Shown: positions 1 through 6,575, numbered from the stretch's first letter. The stretch is 8,400 nucleotides of DNA from DATLBY01 sp035526665 (GCA_035526665.1 DATLBY010000412.1:1-8400), one strand, 5' to 3'. Program-made: numbers and translations. The notes: generated by a model from the sequence alone, not told the origin.

Positions 1-290
1 GCGCGCAGCCTGTCGGCGTCGGAAAAATCCATCATCCAGAGAATTACCGATGTGCCCGGGAACTGCTCTCGGATCTGTAAGCTCAGAGGAAGAAGAGGTT
101 TAGCAGGGTAGAAGTCACCCAGAAGAACGAGCCGCGGCGTCAGACGTGCAATTCCCCGCAGGGCCTCGGCCGGGTCGGCAGCCTGGCCGACGAGCCTCAG
201 GTCCTGGCACGCGGAGAAAATGCAGCGCAGTCCTTCGACGACGATTGGCTGGGCTTCACAAGCGAATACTGTAACGGATTCCACGATCAC
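1..290 (-). CDS. NarL/LuxR-type response regulator, receiver domain (partial, phosphorylation pocket degenerate)
   Basis: The leftward reading frame is open from a GTG at 288-290 to the window edge (96 codons plus 2 bases); the C-terminal part, where a LuxR-type DNA-binding domain would be expected, is outside. The translation follows the NarL receiver fold: a first strand with E-A-Q-P-I-V-V-E-G-L-R (residues 12-22, matching the usual D-D-H-P-L-V-R-E-G-L-R), then the strand P-R-L-V-L-L-G-D-F-Y-P (52-62), then S-V-I-L-W-M-M (81-87). Aligned from proline to proline, the phosphoacceptor Asp is Gly58 with an Asp one place later. The second acidic-pocket residue is Ala13 and the switch Thr/Ser is Met86. 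By family knowledge such a receiver would not be phosphorylated normally, so it may be an atypical regulator working without a kinase. The start is uncertain: no ATG lies between an in-frame stop near 345 and this point, and GTG 282-284 is an alternative. It diverges from the gene at 414. Confidence 0.75.
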   Translation of the reverse strand, partial: MIVESVTVFACEAQPIVVEGLRCIFSACQDLRLVGQAADPAEALRGIARLTPRLVLLGDFYPAKPLLPLSLQIREQFPGTSVILWMMDFSDADRLR

Positions 291-413
291 CTTGCTATCG
301 GCAGATTGCGCTTCAGAGGTTAGTAGCAGGAAGACTGGAAGTGTCTAGGCTTTGTAACGGTTACTATTAGCGCCGCACCATAGCCTATTGGAGTCTCTCT
401 TTAGGAGGGCACA
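291..413. promoter_or_regulatory. Divergent intergenic region with palindrome and strong Shine-Dalgarno
   Basis: This 123-base gap separates two divergent genes and must hold both promoters. A clear Shine-Dalgarno AGGAGG at 403-408 sits 5 bases before the ATG at 414. An 11-base odd palindrome, GTAAC-G-GTTAC, lies at 354-364 and could bind a dimeric regulator of either gene. A TACTAT hexamer at 362-367 resembles a -10 box for the rightward gene, but no good -35 stands at the right distance. No convincing promoter can be named for the leftward gene. Confidence 0.4.
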
Positions 414-860
414 ATGGAACACGTATCCTGGCGGCTCACTCCGGCAGCCCATCGGCTGATTAGCTTGCTGCCCTTCGAGCTATTCGCAGCCGCCGTGGTA
501 TTGGATATCCTCAGCCTCCGGTCCGGCGTGTCTAAATGGACAGTAATAGCCTTTTGGATCATCGGTTTAGGTGTCGCAATCGGACTGTTGGCAGCGTTTT
601 TTGGCTTTCTCCGATGGGCGTCTACTCCCGCAGGGACCCGGGCTAACTCCGCCAAAATGTATCACTGCGCCGGAATGCTCCTGGCAGTTGCCTGCTTTGC
701 GGCGAGTTGGTTTTTGCGCCGGGGCACCGCGGCGCACCCGGATGCAATGGCCTACCTGTTCTCGTTTTTAGGCGCCGGTGTGACCGTGGTCACAGCTTTA
801 GCGGCTGCCCGGAAAGCTGGCCACGGCCTCCCGGAGCAGACGAATCTCACGCGCGCCTGA
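414..860 (+). CDS. DUF2231-like four-helix integral membrane protein
   Basis: The 148-residue protein has four hydrophobic segments, at about residues 14-35, 43-66, 84-102 and 112-132. The motif H-R-L-I-S-L-L-P-F-E-L-F (13-24) resembles the H-P-x-L-V-H-F-P-I-x-L start typical of DUF2231 membrane proteins. The second helix ends in G-F-L-R-W like the G-L-L-D-W of that family, and a His follows at the start of the third helix (H84). The assignment rests on pattern memory, not on a search. The function of DUF2231 is not established; members are often thought to be redox- or cytochrome-associated. The start is well supported by AGGAGG 5 bases upstream. The gene diverges from the degenerate response regulator and ends 10 bases from the stop codon of the convergent amidase, so the two transcripts must terminate inside or past each other. 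Confidence 0.8.
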   Translation: MEHVSWRLTPAAHRLISLLPFELFAAAVVLDILSLRSGVSKWTVIAFWIIGLGVAIGLLAAFFGFLRWASTPAGTRANSAKMYHCAGMLLAVACFAASWFLRRGTAAHPDAMAYLFSFLGAGVTVVTALAAARKAGHGLPEQTNLTRA

Positions 861-888
861 GCCGTCCGGATTACATCGAAAGCGCGTG
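848..888. repeat. Inverted repeat spanning two convergent stop codons
   Basis: CACGCGC at 848-854 and its exact reverse complement GCGCGTG at 882-888 bracket both stop codons (858-860 and 871-873), with a 27-base loop. A 7-bp GC stem could form in RNA from either strand and act as a weak two-way stop or processing signal. There is no T-tract and the loop is long, so calling it a terminator would go beyond the evidence. Confidence 0.25.
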
Positions 889-2220
889 CCCTACCTGCAA
901 GACCACCTTTTCCTCAAATGCCCGGCCGACGATCTGCAGACCTATCGGCAGACCGGACTGGGTGACCCCGCAAGGCACGGAGAGAGCGGGCAACCCAAGA
1001 GCATTGATCCCGCGAACCAACCGCGTGGAGGCCAAACGCACGTCCTCCTGCCGTCCGGCAACTTCCACCGTGGTCTCCCCGATCAGAGGGGCCGGTATCG
1101 GCGTCGCTGGCGTCAACAGCACGTCGATCTTCTGGAACAGTTGCCGGAAATCCGCCTGCATTTGGCGGCGGACCCGCTGCGCGTTGACGTAATCGGTGGC
1201 TGGAAGCAGCTGGCCGCTATCCAGCAGCGCCAGAACATCTTTACCGAAGTCCTCGCGGCGGTGCAGATAGGGGCGCATCACCGCCGCCGCCTCAGCCAGC
1301 AGGATCACGCGCGCCACCACGTTGAGAGCGTCCACGTCGGGCACCTTCACGGGTACAACTTCGGCCCCGGCCAGGCGCGCCCGATCAGCTGCCGCGCTAA
1401 CTGCCGCGGCTACTTCCTCGTCAACGGCGTCGAAAAAAAAGTTTTCCGGCCAGCCGACACGCACTCCCTGCAGTGAGCCGTCCATCACGGAGTAATCCAC
1501 CGGGAGCCGCTTTACGGAACATGCGTCGCCGGGGTCGTAGCCGGCCAGAGCGTTCAAGCAGAGCGCCGCATCGGCTACTGAGTTGGTCAGCGGTCCCATG
1601 TGATCCAGGCTGAGACCCAGCGGCATGCAGCCATTTTTGCTTACTAAACCAAAGGTCGGCTTCAAACCAGCTGTGCCGCAGTACGAAGCCGGAATGCGGA
1701 TGGATCCGCCCGTGTCGGTACCCATCGCCATAAGCACCATCCCGGAGGCCACTGCCGCGCCCGAGCCGCCGCTGGATCCTCCGGGAATCCGGTTAGGGTC
1801 GTGGGGATTTCGCACCGGGCCGAAATGCGGATTGTTGGATGTGACGCCGTAAGCCAGTTCATGCAGATGCGTCTTACCGACAATTACCGCGCCCGCTGCC
1901 CGTAGCTTGGTGAGCACCGTGGCGTCGCGATCGGGGATATAGCCGGCAAAGATTTTTGAGCCCGCGGTGGTCCGGATGCCTTTCGTGAGGAACAGATCCT
2001 TCACGGCAACCGGAATTCCATGCAGCGGGCCACGGTCGCGGCCCGAGGCCAGTTCGGCGTCCGCCCGCGAAGCCTCGGCGCGGGCCGATTCCTCCATCAC
2101 CAGAAGAAATGCGTTGAGTCCGTCATTCAGCGCCGTGATCTTGGAGAGACTGCGTTTCAGCAGCTCCGCGGAGGAGATCTGGCGCGCCCGTAATGCCTTG
2201 CCGGCCTCGACGATCGTCAT
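871..2220 (-). CDS. Amidase-signature hydrolase, GatA/AtzE-like
   Basis: The 449-residue protein carries the complete amidase-signature core, which hydrolyses a C-N amide bond through a Ser-cisSer-Lys triad. Lys74 lies in V-A-V-K-D, cis-Ser149 in P-G-G-S-S-G-G-S-G, and nucleophile Ser173 in D-T-G-G-S-I-R-I-P. The 24-residue spacing of the two serines is the family value. G-L-P-I-G-L-Q-I-V-G-R near the C-terminus is also typical, and the protein ends soon after it, within the normal length range. The substrate cannot be read from sequence. It is unlikely to be the translational GatA, because the neighbours are not gatB and its partner resembles AtzG more than GatC. The ATG overlaps the stop of the small upstream gene (ATGA, 2217-2220), with GGAG 5 bases before it, so translation is probably coupled. 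It is the last gene of the patatin operon. Confidence 0.93.
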   Translation of the reverse strand: MTIVEAGKALRARQISSAELLKRSLSKITALNDGLNAFLLVMEESARAEASRADAELASGRDRGPLHGIPVAVKDLFLTKGIRTTAGSKIFAGYIPDRDATVLTKLRAAGAVIVGKTHLHELAYGVTSNNPHFGPVRNPHDPNRIPGGSSGGSGAAVASGMVLMAMGTDTGGSIRIPASYCGTAGLKPTFGLVSKNGCMPLGLSLDHMGPLTNSVADAALCLNALAGYDPGDACSVKRLPVDYSVMDGSLQGVRVGWPENFFFDAVDEEVAAAVSAAADRARLAGAEVVPVKVPDVDALNVVARVILLAEAAAVMRPYLHRREDFGKDVLALLDSGQLLPATDYVNAQRVRRQMQADFRQLFQKIDVLLTPATPIPAPLIGETTVEVAGRQEDVRLASTRLVRGINALGLPALSVPCGVTQSGLPIGLQIVGRAFEEKVVLQVGHALSM

Positions 2221-2396
2221 CTTGGCTCCGGCGCTTCAGCGGTAAAGTTGACCGCCGTGTCGCTATCCTCCGGCAAAGCCTCCAGCAGCGGCCGGAAACT
2301 TGCCGCCAGCGCGTCCATCACTGGCAGCAATCTTGTCAGGTCTTCCTCGGGAATCGCCAGTCCGCGAGCCGTGGCAACCGCCTTCCAATCTTCCAT
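2217..2396 (-). CDS. Small GatC/AtzG-like amidase partner protein (59 aa)
   Basis: A 59-residue frame runs from ATG 2394-2396 to TGA 2217-2219 and fills the gap between patatin and amidase. The protein starts M-E-D-W-K-A-V-A-T-A-R-G-L-A-I-P-E-E-D-L. It then has a probable helix with L, V, M, L, F and L spaced on one face, followed by P-L-L-E-A-L-P-E-D-S-D-T-A-V-N-F. This matches the layout of AtzG-like/DUF4089 proteins: a GLxIP-type start, a single helix, then an L-P-x-D/E...P/T-A-x-x-F tail. In the known AtzE-AtzG and GatA-GatC pairs the small protein wraps the amidase and stabilises it. The same role is inferred here because its stop overlaps the amidase start by four bases. No Shine-Dalgarno is obvious before its ATG, which lies 11 bases after the patatin stop, so it probably depends on translation of that gene. 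Confidence 0.75.
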   Translation of the reverse strand: MEDWKAVATARGLAIPEEDLTRLLPVMDALAASFRPLLEALPEDSDTAVNFTAEAPEPR

Positions 2397-2407
2397 GGAC
2401 CACTATT

Positions 2408-5400
2408 CTACAAGTAGTGCTCGTAGAAGCTCCGGAACTGCTCGCCGTAGGTATTCCGGAAGTCGTCCCAGGTCTGCTGAAAGGCGGGCGTGCTCTTCCA
2501 GTAGCGGAAAATTCTCATCCAGCCCTGGTTGTGCGGATGCTCCCTCTGCGCCTCGCTCGCCAGGTTCAAGTCCATGTACACGGTGGACATTAAACCGAGA
2601 AGCTGGTTGCAGATATAAACCGCGTCCCGTCTCCTTTGGGGCACCACCGAGGCGGGCGGCTGCTCCGGCAGGGTCGCATACAGATGCGGGTCCAGGAACT
2701 GGAGAGTCGGGTCCTTGCGGACCTGTTCCATCAGGTTGTTGTAGATATCGGAATGGCTGCTGAACGATTTCTGAATCGCCGAGCTGGGTGGGTACCAGAT
2801 CATCTCCAGCGCCTCGAAGAACTCGTGCGTGGCATTGACCGGCGAATGCAGTGCAGCAGCGGGCTCGAACACGCTCCGTGCGATGTGCTGGCCCAGCCTG
2901 CGGTAGCTTTCAAATTGCGACTCGTCAAACCATTGGTCGGCGGTTGATTGATGGGGAAAGGCCGGCTCCATGGTGGCGTATTCGAGGACGTCCGCGGGCT
3001 CATCGCCGGTTAACGATGACTTCAAATACACCAGGGTTCCCAGGTCTCCCGCGGGATACGTGATCTTTCCCAGGACGCAGTGCGCGGCGCTGTGGTTTTT
3101 GACGGGATCGCGCCGCAGCCGGTCCAGGGCAATGTCGATCTCGACGCCGAAATCCACACGGCACTTGCGGATCGCGTTGCCTAGATTTTCAAAAGTGAAC
3201 GCCTCGTCCTGCCCCGCATCCGAAACGATAATGTACTTGCACCGGCGCCGCACCAGCTCGTAGATTCCCAAATTTTCGAAATGACCGCCGTCGGATAGAT
3301 AAACGTATTGGCTGCTGTCATCGGTGCGCCCGAACAGATCTTTCAGCAGGTAAATAAGCCCGTTGTCGGGACCCGCTTTCATCCAAGCCTGTTCGTGGCG
3401 CGGATTGCCGAACCACCACCCCAGGCGCACATTGAACACCGTCATCAGAAAGGCGGAGGCTGGAGAGGTGGCAAACCCCATGTTGGGACTGGCGGCAGCT
3501 CCAGATACCGCGGCGGCGCTACCGATGTGGATCCCCTGCTGCATGCCGGCGAACTCTCGCGTCGGCCGGTAGGCGAAGTTGCTCAACTTCAGATCATTGG
3601 TCTCTTCCAACAGAAGGAGTTCAAATCCGGAAAACTGGGGAGTAAAGACGAACGACTCGGCCTTACGCTCCTGCCAGGCCAGCTGCTTTCCGTGGACCAG
3701 GTTCAGAGCGGTGTTCACCACGGGATAGGGCCCGGTGTAGGCCGCCGGCGGCTTCTTTTCCCCTTCCTCATCACACGTCGGGGACAGGTGGGGCATGCCG
3801 ACGTCGTCCTCCGGATCAAAGCCGGTAAATTTGTTCGGCTGCCGGACGTGCCAGCGTGAAGCGCCCATGAAACATCGCACCAGCCTGTTCTTATAGAAAT
3901 GGTGCATCGAGAACTCGTTTACATCCACCCGGCGGGCTAAGGCCCAGCCGATTCCACCGGAGAGGAGGCAGACAAGCAGGATGATCGAACCGGGCAGTGT
4001 GGCAAGAACGTCCCAGTGGCGGGCGCCTATTGATGCGGAAGGAGCATGCTCCCAGGAGAAATAGGCGAGCACCGAGTTGGGCAGGGAACGGTGCACCGCC
4101 AGCAGCAGGAGATGCACGCCGACGGCCAGCCCCAGGAACATTCCGACAATGAAGACAAAGGGCGCGACACGGGCAACGAATCCCGCGAAGACATTTTCCC
4201 GCGGCTTGGCGGCGCCCACGTTGCGGCCCGTCCTGGATGACGTACCCGCCCAAAGGCCCGCGATGGTGGAGATAACCCAGCTGAATGTCAGGCTGGAGAT
4301 CCATTTCCATCCCATTTCCACCAGCCGTGGGCCGTAGAGCGAGACGCCGAATAACGCCGTCCACGCTATCAGGAAAATGCACAGCCAGGCGCCGAGGCGG
4401 CTCCACCATTCGCGCCGTTCATCCGGGAAATTCCGCCCCAGGAGCCCGATTTCAAACAGGACCATGAGCGAAAATGCGCCCACCATCAGCGGCACGCCGA
4501 AGCTCACGACCGCCCATGGGGCATGATACGGAATCCAGCCGTCCATGATGAGAACGGCTAACCAGATCAGGCCCGTGCCTACCAGGGACGAGCAGGCAGA
4601 TGTTCCCAGCAGCCACAGCCACGCCTTCAGCTTCCCTTGGCCGCGCCTGGCTGGCGGGCTGCATTCGAAGAAACACCGGTCCAGCCGCCCGGCGTAGTGC
4701 AGAACCGCAAAGCACACGAAGATGAAAAGCGTCATCCAGCCATATATGCCGGGCGTGAGTTTCCGCAACATGTTTCCGCTGAATAAGCCGATAGCTGCGG
4801 TGTAGGCCGCGAGAAATATCGGCAGCACTACTTGCGAGATGACCTCATCCTGATCGCGCGCTTTCCTCATCTTGTGCATCGGCTCAAAGCTCTGCAGGTT
4901 ATCGCCGATGTTCCAGACCGCAACCAGGAGCGCCAGGGCGGCCAGGAGAGCGAAAACCCGGGGCACCAGGTGGTGCGGCGTGCCCAGCAGCAAGTCGGCC
5001 GGAACCACTAAGTAAGGAACACTCAGCACTGCTCCCAGCGTCAGAACCAGCACCAACTGGTTCAACAGCGTGTTTCGGATGAATACCGAGATCATCGTCC
5101 AGGTGTCGGCGCTGAAGAAGCCGACCTGGGGCGTTAAATAATTGCTGTATTCGCGGAGAATTTGAATGGGTTCGCGCTCATGCGCGTTGGCGTCCAGATA
5201 CTCGCGCTCCCAGCGTATGGGCCTCTCGTTTTCGGCCGGCCGCTCCGACGGCGCGAGAAATTTCTCCACATGATCGAGGCTGGTGTGGCGCAGCCAGCCC
5301 GCGAGCCAGCTCCCGATATAGCCGCCGCCCGAGACGGTGGAGAGATAGTCGAAGCGCCGCAGCAGTCCGAGCGCAGCCATGCCCTGTAGCAGGCCTAAAT

Positions 5401-5953
5401 TCAGAGTGGCGCTGCGAATTCCACCTCCGGAGAAGGCGACCCCCAGCAGATTGGAACATCGGGCGGGCTCCGCGGCCTCCTTCAGGCGCAATGCGCGCGA
5501 CGCGGAAATCTCCGCGAGCTCTTTGTTTAGCACCAGGTGAAAGGGCACTGCAAAATCGATTGCGCGGGCAAACTCCACCACCGGCGAATGCAGCAGGTAC
5601 TGTTGCATCAGCGTGTCGCTGGCGAGTTCCTGGGGCGTGGGCTTTACCGGAAGGCTGTGGACCAGCCGCGCCAGACGCATCCGCTGCTGGCCTTCCGGAT
5701 GGCTGGCAGGCTTATCGGAATGAAAGATCCGCAGTACGTCGTCGGCCAAATTTTTGATGAGAGCTGGTACGTAGTCGTAGCGGGCGCAAAGCCGGAAATA
5801 CAATGCGGCGTCGGTATACAGGGCCTCGATCGCCATTTCGTGGTGGGCCCGCGGCTCGCGCTGCCAGCGTTCCACATCCACTGCCCCGGCTAACAAGCTG
5901 AGCGGGTCGGGTTCTTTCAGAACTTCGCCGGCGATCTCGGGAAAATGAAGCAT
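2408..5953 (-). CDS. Giant patatin-like phospholipase with multi-pass membrane domain inserted between catalytic halves
   Basis: This 1181-residue protein belongs to the patatin-like lipid acyl hydrolases, which use a Ser-Asp dyad. The glycine-rich oxyanion loop G-G-G-I-R-S is at 176-181. The nucleophile is Ser208 in S-T-V-S-G-G-G, where Thr replaces the first Gly of the usual G-x-S-x-G. The catalytic Asp is Asp888 in L-S-D-G-G-H-F-E-N-L-G. Ser and Asp are 680 residues apart, far more than in ordinary patatins, because about ten hydrophobic helices lie between roughly 297 and 674. Residues 1-165 are a soluble lead domain. Residues 680-880 (including G-P-Y-P-V-V-N-T-A-L-N-L, 741-752) and 890-1030 complete the hydrolase half, and 1040-1181 form an extra C-terminal region. 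The enzyme is probably anchored in the inner membrane and acts on membrane lipid; the substrate is unknown. The ATG has GGAG 5 bases upstream. It heads the operon with the small AtzG-like gene and the amidase. Confidence 0.9.
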   Translation of the reverse strand: MLHFPEIAGEVLKEPDPLSLLAGAVDVERWQREPRAHHEMAIEALYTDAALYFRLCARYDYVPALIKNLADDVLRIFHSDKPASHPEGQQRMRLARLVHSLPVKPTPQELASDTLMQQYLLHSPVVEFARAIDFAVPFHLVLNKELAEISASRALRLKEAAEPARCSNLLGVAFSGGGIRSATLNLGLLQGMAALGLLRRFDYLSTVSGGGYIGSWLAGWLRHTSLDHVEKFLAPSERPAENERPIRWEREYLDANAHEREPIQILREYSNYLTPQVGFFSADTWTMISVFIRNTLLNQLVLVLTLGAVLSVPYLVVPADLLLGTPHHLVPRVFALLAALALLVAVWNIGDNLQSFEPMHKMRKARDQDEVISQVVLPIFLAAYTAAIGLFSGNMLRKLTPGIYGWMTLFIFVCFAVLHYAGRLDRCFFECSPPARRGQGKLKAWLWLLGTSACSSLVGTGLIWLAVLIMDGWIPYHAPWAVVSFGVPLMVGAFSLMVLFEIGLLGRNFPDERREWWSRLGAWLCIFLIAWTALFGVSLYGPRLVEMGWKWISSLTFSWVISTIAGLWAGTSSRTGRNVGAAKPRENVFAGFVARVAPFVFIVGMFLGLAVGVHLLLLAVHRSLPNSVLAYFSWEHAPSASIGARHWDVLATLPGSIILLVCLLSGGIGWALARRVDVNEFSMHHFYKNRLVRCFMGASRWHVRQPNKFTGFDPEDDVGMPHLSPTCDEEGEKKPPAAYTGPYPVVNTALNLVHGKQLAWQERKAESFVFTPQFSGFELLLLEETNDLKLSNFAYRPTREFAGMQQGIHIGSAAAVSGAAASPNMGFATSPASAFLMTVFNVRLGWWFGNPRHEQAWMKAGPDNGLIYLLKDLFGRTDDSSQYVYLSDGGHFENLGIYELVRRRCKYIIVSDAGQDEAFTFENLGNAIRKCRVDFGVEIDIALDRLRRDPVKNHSAAHCVLGKITYPAGDLGTLVYLKSSLTGDEPADVLEYATMEPAFPHQSTADQWFDESQFESYRRLGQHIARSVFEPAAALHSPVNATHEFFEALEMIWYPPSSAIQKSFSSHSDIYNNLMEQVRKDPTLQFLDPHLYATLPEQPPASVVPQRRRDAVYICNQLLGLMSTVYMDLNLASEAQREHPHNQGWMRIFRYWKSTPAFQQTWDDFRNTYGEQFRSFYEHYL

Positions 5954-5974
5954 TCTCTCTCCGTTCAGCTGCTA

Positions 5975-6090
5975 GGGACTCCCCGCGTGGCATCATGCGG
6001 GACGCGTTGGTTTTAGAACATATCATAATTGCGGCGGCTCACAGTAGGCTGCGATGGACAGAACGATGGCTAACCACGACCGCTATCCTG
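5975..6090 (+). repeat. Direct repeat, left copy
   Basis: This segment recurs at 7436-7550 in the same orientation. Over the core (5991-6088 against 7450-7547, offset 1459) I count 6 mismatches in 98 positions, at 5995, 6006, 6049, 6053, 6058 and 6065; the 42 bases 6007-6048 are identical. The first 16 bases match more loosely with a 2-base length difference. The copy contains an AT-rich block, a weak ribosome site (GTAGG) and 12 codons beginning with ATG 6054. It lies in the leader of the divergent patatin gene, so it may also hold that gene's promoter. Confidence 0.93.
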
Positions 6091-6137
6091 TTCCATTTCA
6101 GCTGGAAATGGAGGAGGTCGAACTCGGTGTGATGTAG
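6054..6137 (+). pseudogene. Truncated duplicate of the deoxyhypusine-synthase-like gene start (27 codons)
   Basis: The frame from ATG 6054 reads M-D-R-T-M-A-N-H-D-R-Y-P, matching the first 12 residues of the synthase-like gene at 7513 except Asp for Val at residue 2. After Pro12 the similarity stops. The frame continues V-P-F-Q-L-E-M-E-E-V-E-L-G-V-M to a TAG at 6135-6137. It has the same upstream region and ribosome site as the full gene, so it may still be transcribed and translated into a 27-residue peptide. It is most simply a remnant left by the duplication that made the flanking repeats. A functional small peptide is possible but unsupported. Confidence 0.6.
6092..6112. repeat. Perfect 8-bp hairpin just after the left repeat
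   Basis: TCCATTTC at 6092-6099 pairs with GAAATGGA at 6105-6112 around a 5-base loop. It starts within two bases of where similarity to the right copy ends (6088-6090). A T-tract is absent, so it is not a standard intrinsic terminator. It may mark a duplication or deletion junction, or be an operator. Confidence 0.4.
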
Positions 6138-6192
6138 CCAACCGCACTGTCCGGCTACGGACGAAGGCGCCCCACCTGCCACTCAGCTGGGC
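6138..6192. other. Short spacer before the padR promoter
   Basis: These 55 bases hold a weak hairpin, GTCCG (6149-6153) and CGGAC (6158-6162) with a 4-base loop. No reading frame or other signal was seen. The stem could separate transcription starting in the left repeat from the padR promoter. Confidence 0.25.
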
Positions 6193-6227
6193 TTGACATA
6201 TATCCGTAACGGATATAATATCCGAGC
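6193..6227 (+). promoter_or_regulatory. padR promoter with 19-bp palindromic operator; leaderless start likely
   Basis: A consensus -35, TTGACA, is at 6193-6198 and a consensus -10, TATAAT, at 6214-6219 (15-base spacer); TAATAT at 6216-6221 would give a 17-base spacer. The spacer and part of the -10 form a near-perfect palindrome, TATATCCGT-A-ACGGATATA (6199-6217). A further half-site, ATATCCG, follows at 6218-6224. The ATG at 6228 is only 8 bases past TATAAT, where transcription should begin, and no Shine-Dalgarno is present. PadR proteins commonly repress their own promoters by binding such a palindrome, and binding here would cover both promoter boxes. Confidence 0.85.
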
Positions 6228-6575
6228 ATGGCGAAGAAGCACACGGCGCAAGCTCCACTGACTCCCGCAGTGCTGCACATCCTGCTGGCGCTTTCGACGG
6301 GGGAACGGCACGGGTACCGGATCATGAAACAGGTGCAGGCGGACTCGCAGGGCAAGGCGAAGATGGGCCCCGGGACGCTATATGGCTCGATGGGGCGGAT
6401 GATGGAGGCCGGGCTGATCCGGGAAAGCGATAAGCGGGTCGATCCGGAGATGGACGATGAGCGGCGGATCTATTACGAGCTTACAGGCGCGGGGCGGGCC
6501 GCGCTGCAAGCGGAGCTGAAGCGGTATCGCAGCGTGGTGGCGGTGGCCGAAGGACGTCTGGCGCATGGCCACTAA
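6228..6575 (+). CDS. PadR-family transcriptional repressor
   Basis: The 115-residue winged-helix protein shows the PadR pattern: L-H-I-L-L-A-L near residues 16-22, G-E-R-H-G-Y-R-I-M (25-33), the recognition-helix segment G-P-G-T-L-Y-G-S-M-G-R-M-M-E-A-G-L-I (47-64), and the wing D-E-R-R-I-Y-Y-E-L-T-G-A-G-R (77-90). A short C-terminal helix for dimerisation follows. Its length is that of the small PadR-s2 type. It probably represses its own promoter, whose palindrome lies immediately upstream, and releases it in response to an unknown ligand or membrane stress. Its last 11 bases overlap the start of the membrane-protein gene, so the two are co-transcribed and probably co-regulated. The start is fixed by the promoter: upstream there is no room for a longer leader. 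Confidence 0.95.
   Translation: MAKKHTAQAPLTPAVLHILLALSTGERHGYRIMKQVQADSQGKAKMGPGTLYGSMGRMMEAGLIRESDKRVDPEMDDERRIYYELTGAGRAALQAELKRYRSVVAVAEGRLAHGH

Noticed and set aside
1431..1442. Run of A at about 1433-1440 as a frameshift site in the amidase
   Set aside because: The amidase frame continues intact on both sides (the minus-strand codons read as consecutive Phe), so there is no sign of a needed shift.
886..1476. Rightward 196-residue open frame
   Set aside because: It lies antisense to the amidase, whose catalytic motifs are complete. The peptide is rich in His, Arg and Gln, as expected from the opposite strand of GC-rich coding DNA, and has no recognisable domain.
2248..2763. Rightward 171-residue open frame
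   Set aside because: Antisense to the end of the patatin gene and the AtzG-like gene; it is Ser/Arg/Pro-rich low-complexity sequence without family features.
3308..3859. Rightward 183-residue open frame
   Set aside because: Antisense to the conserved C-terminal patatin half that holds the catalytic Asp; no motif was seen.
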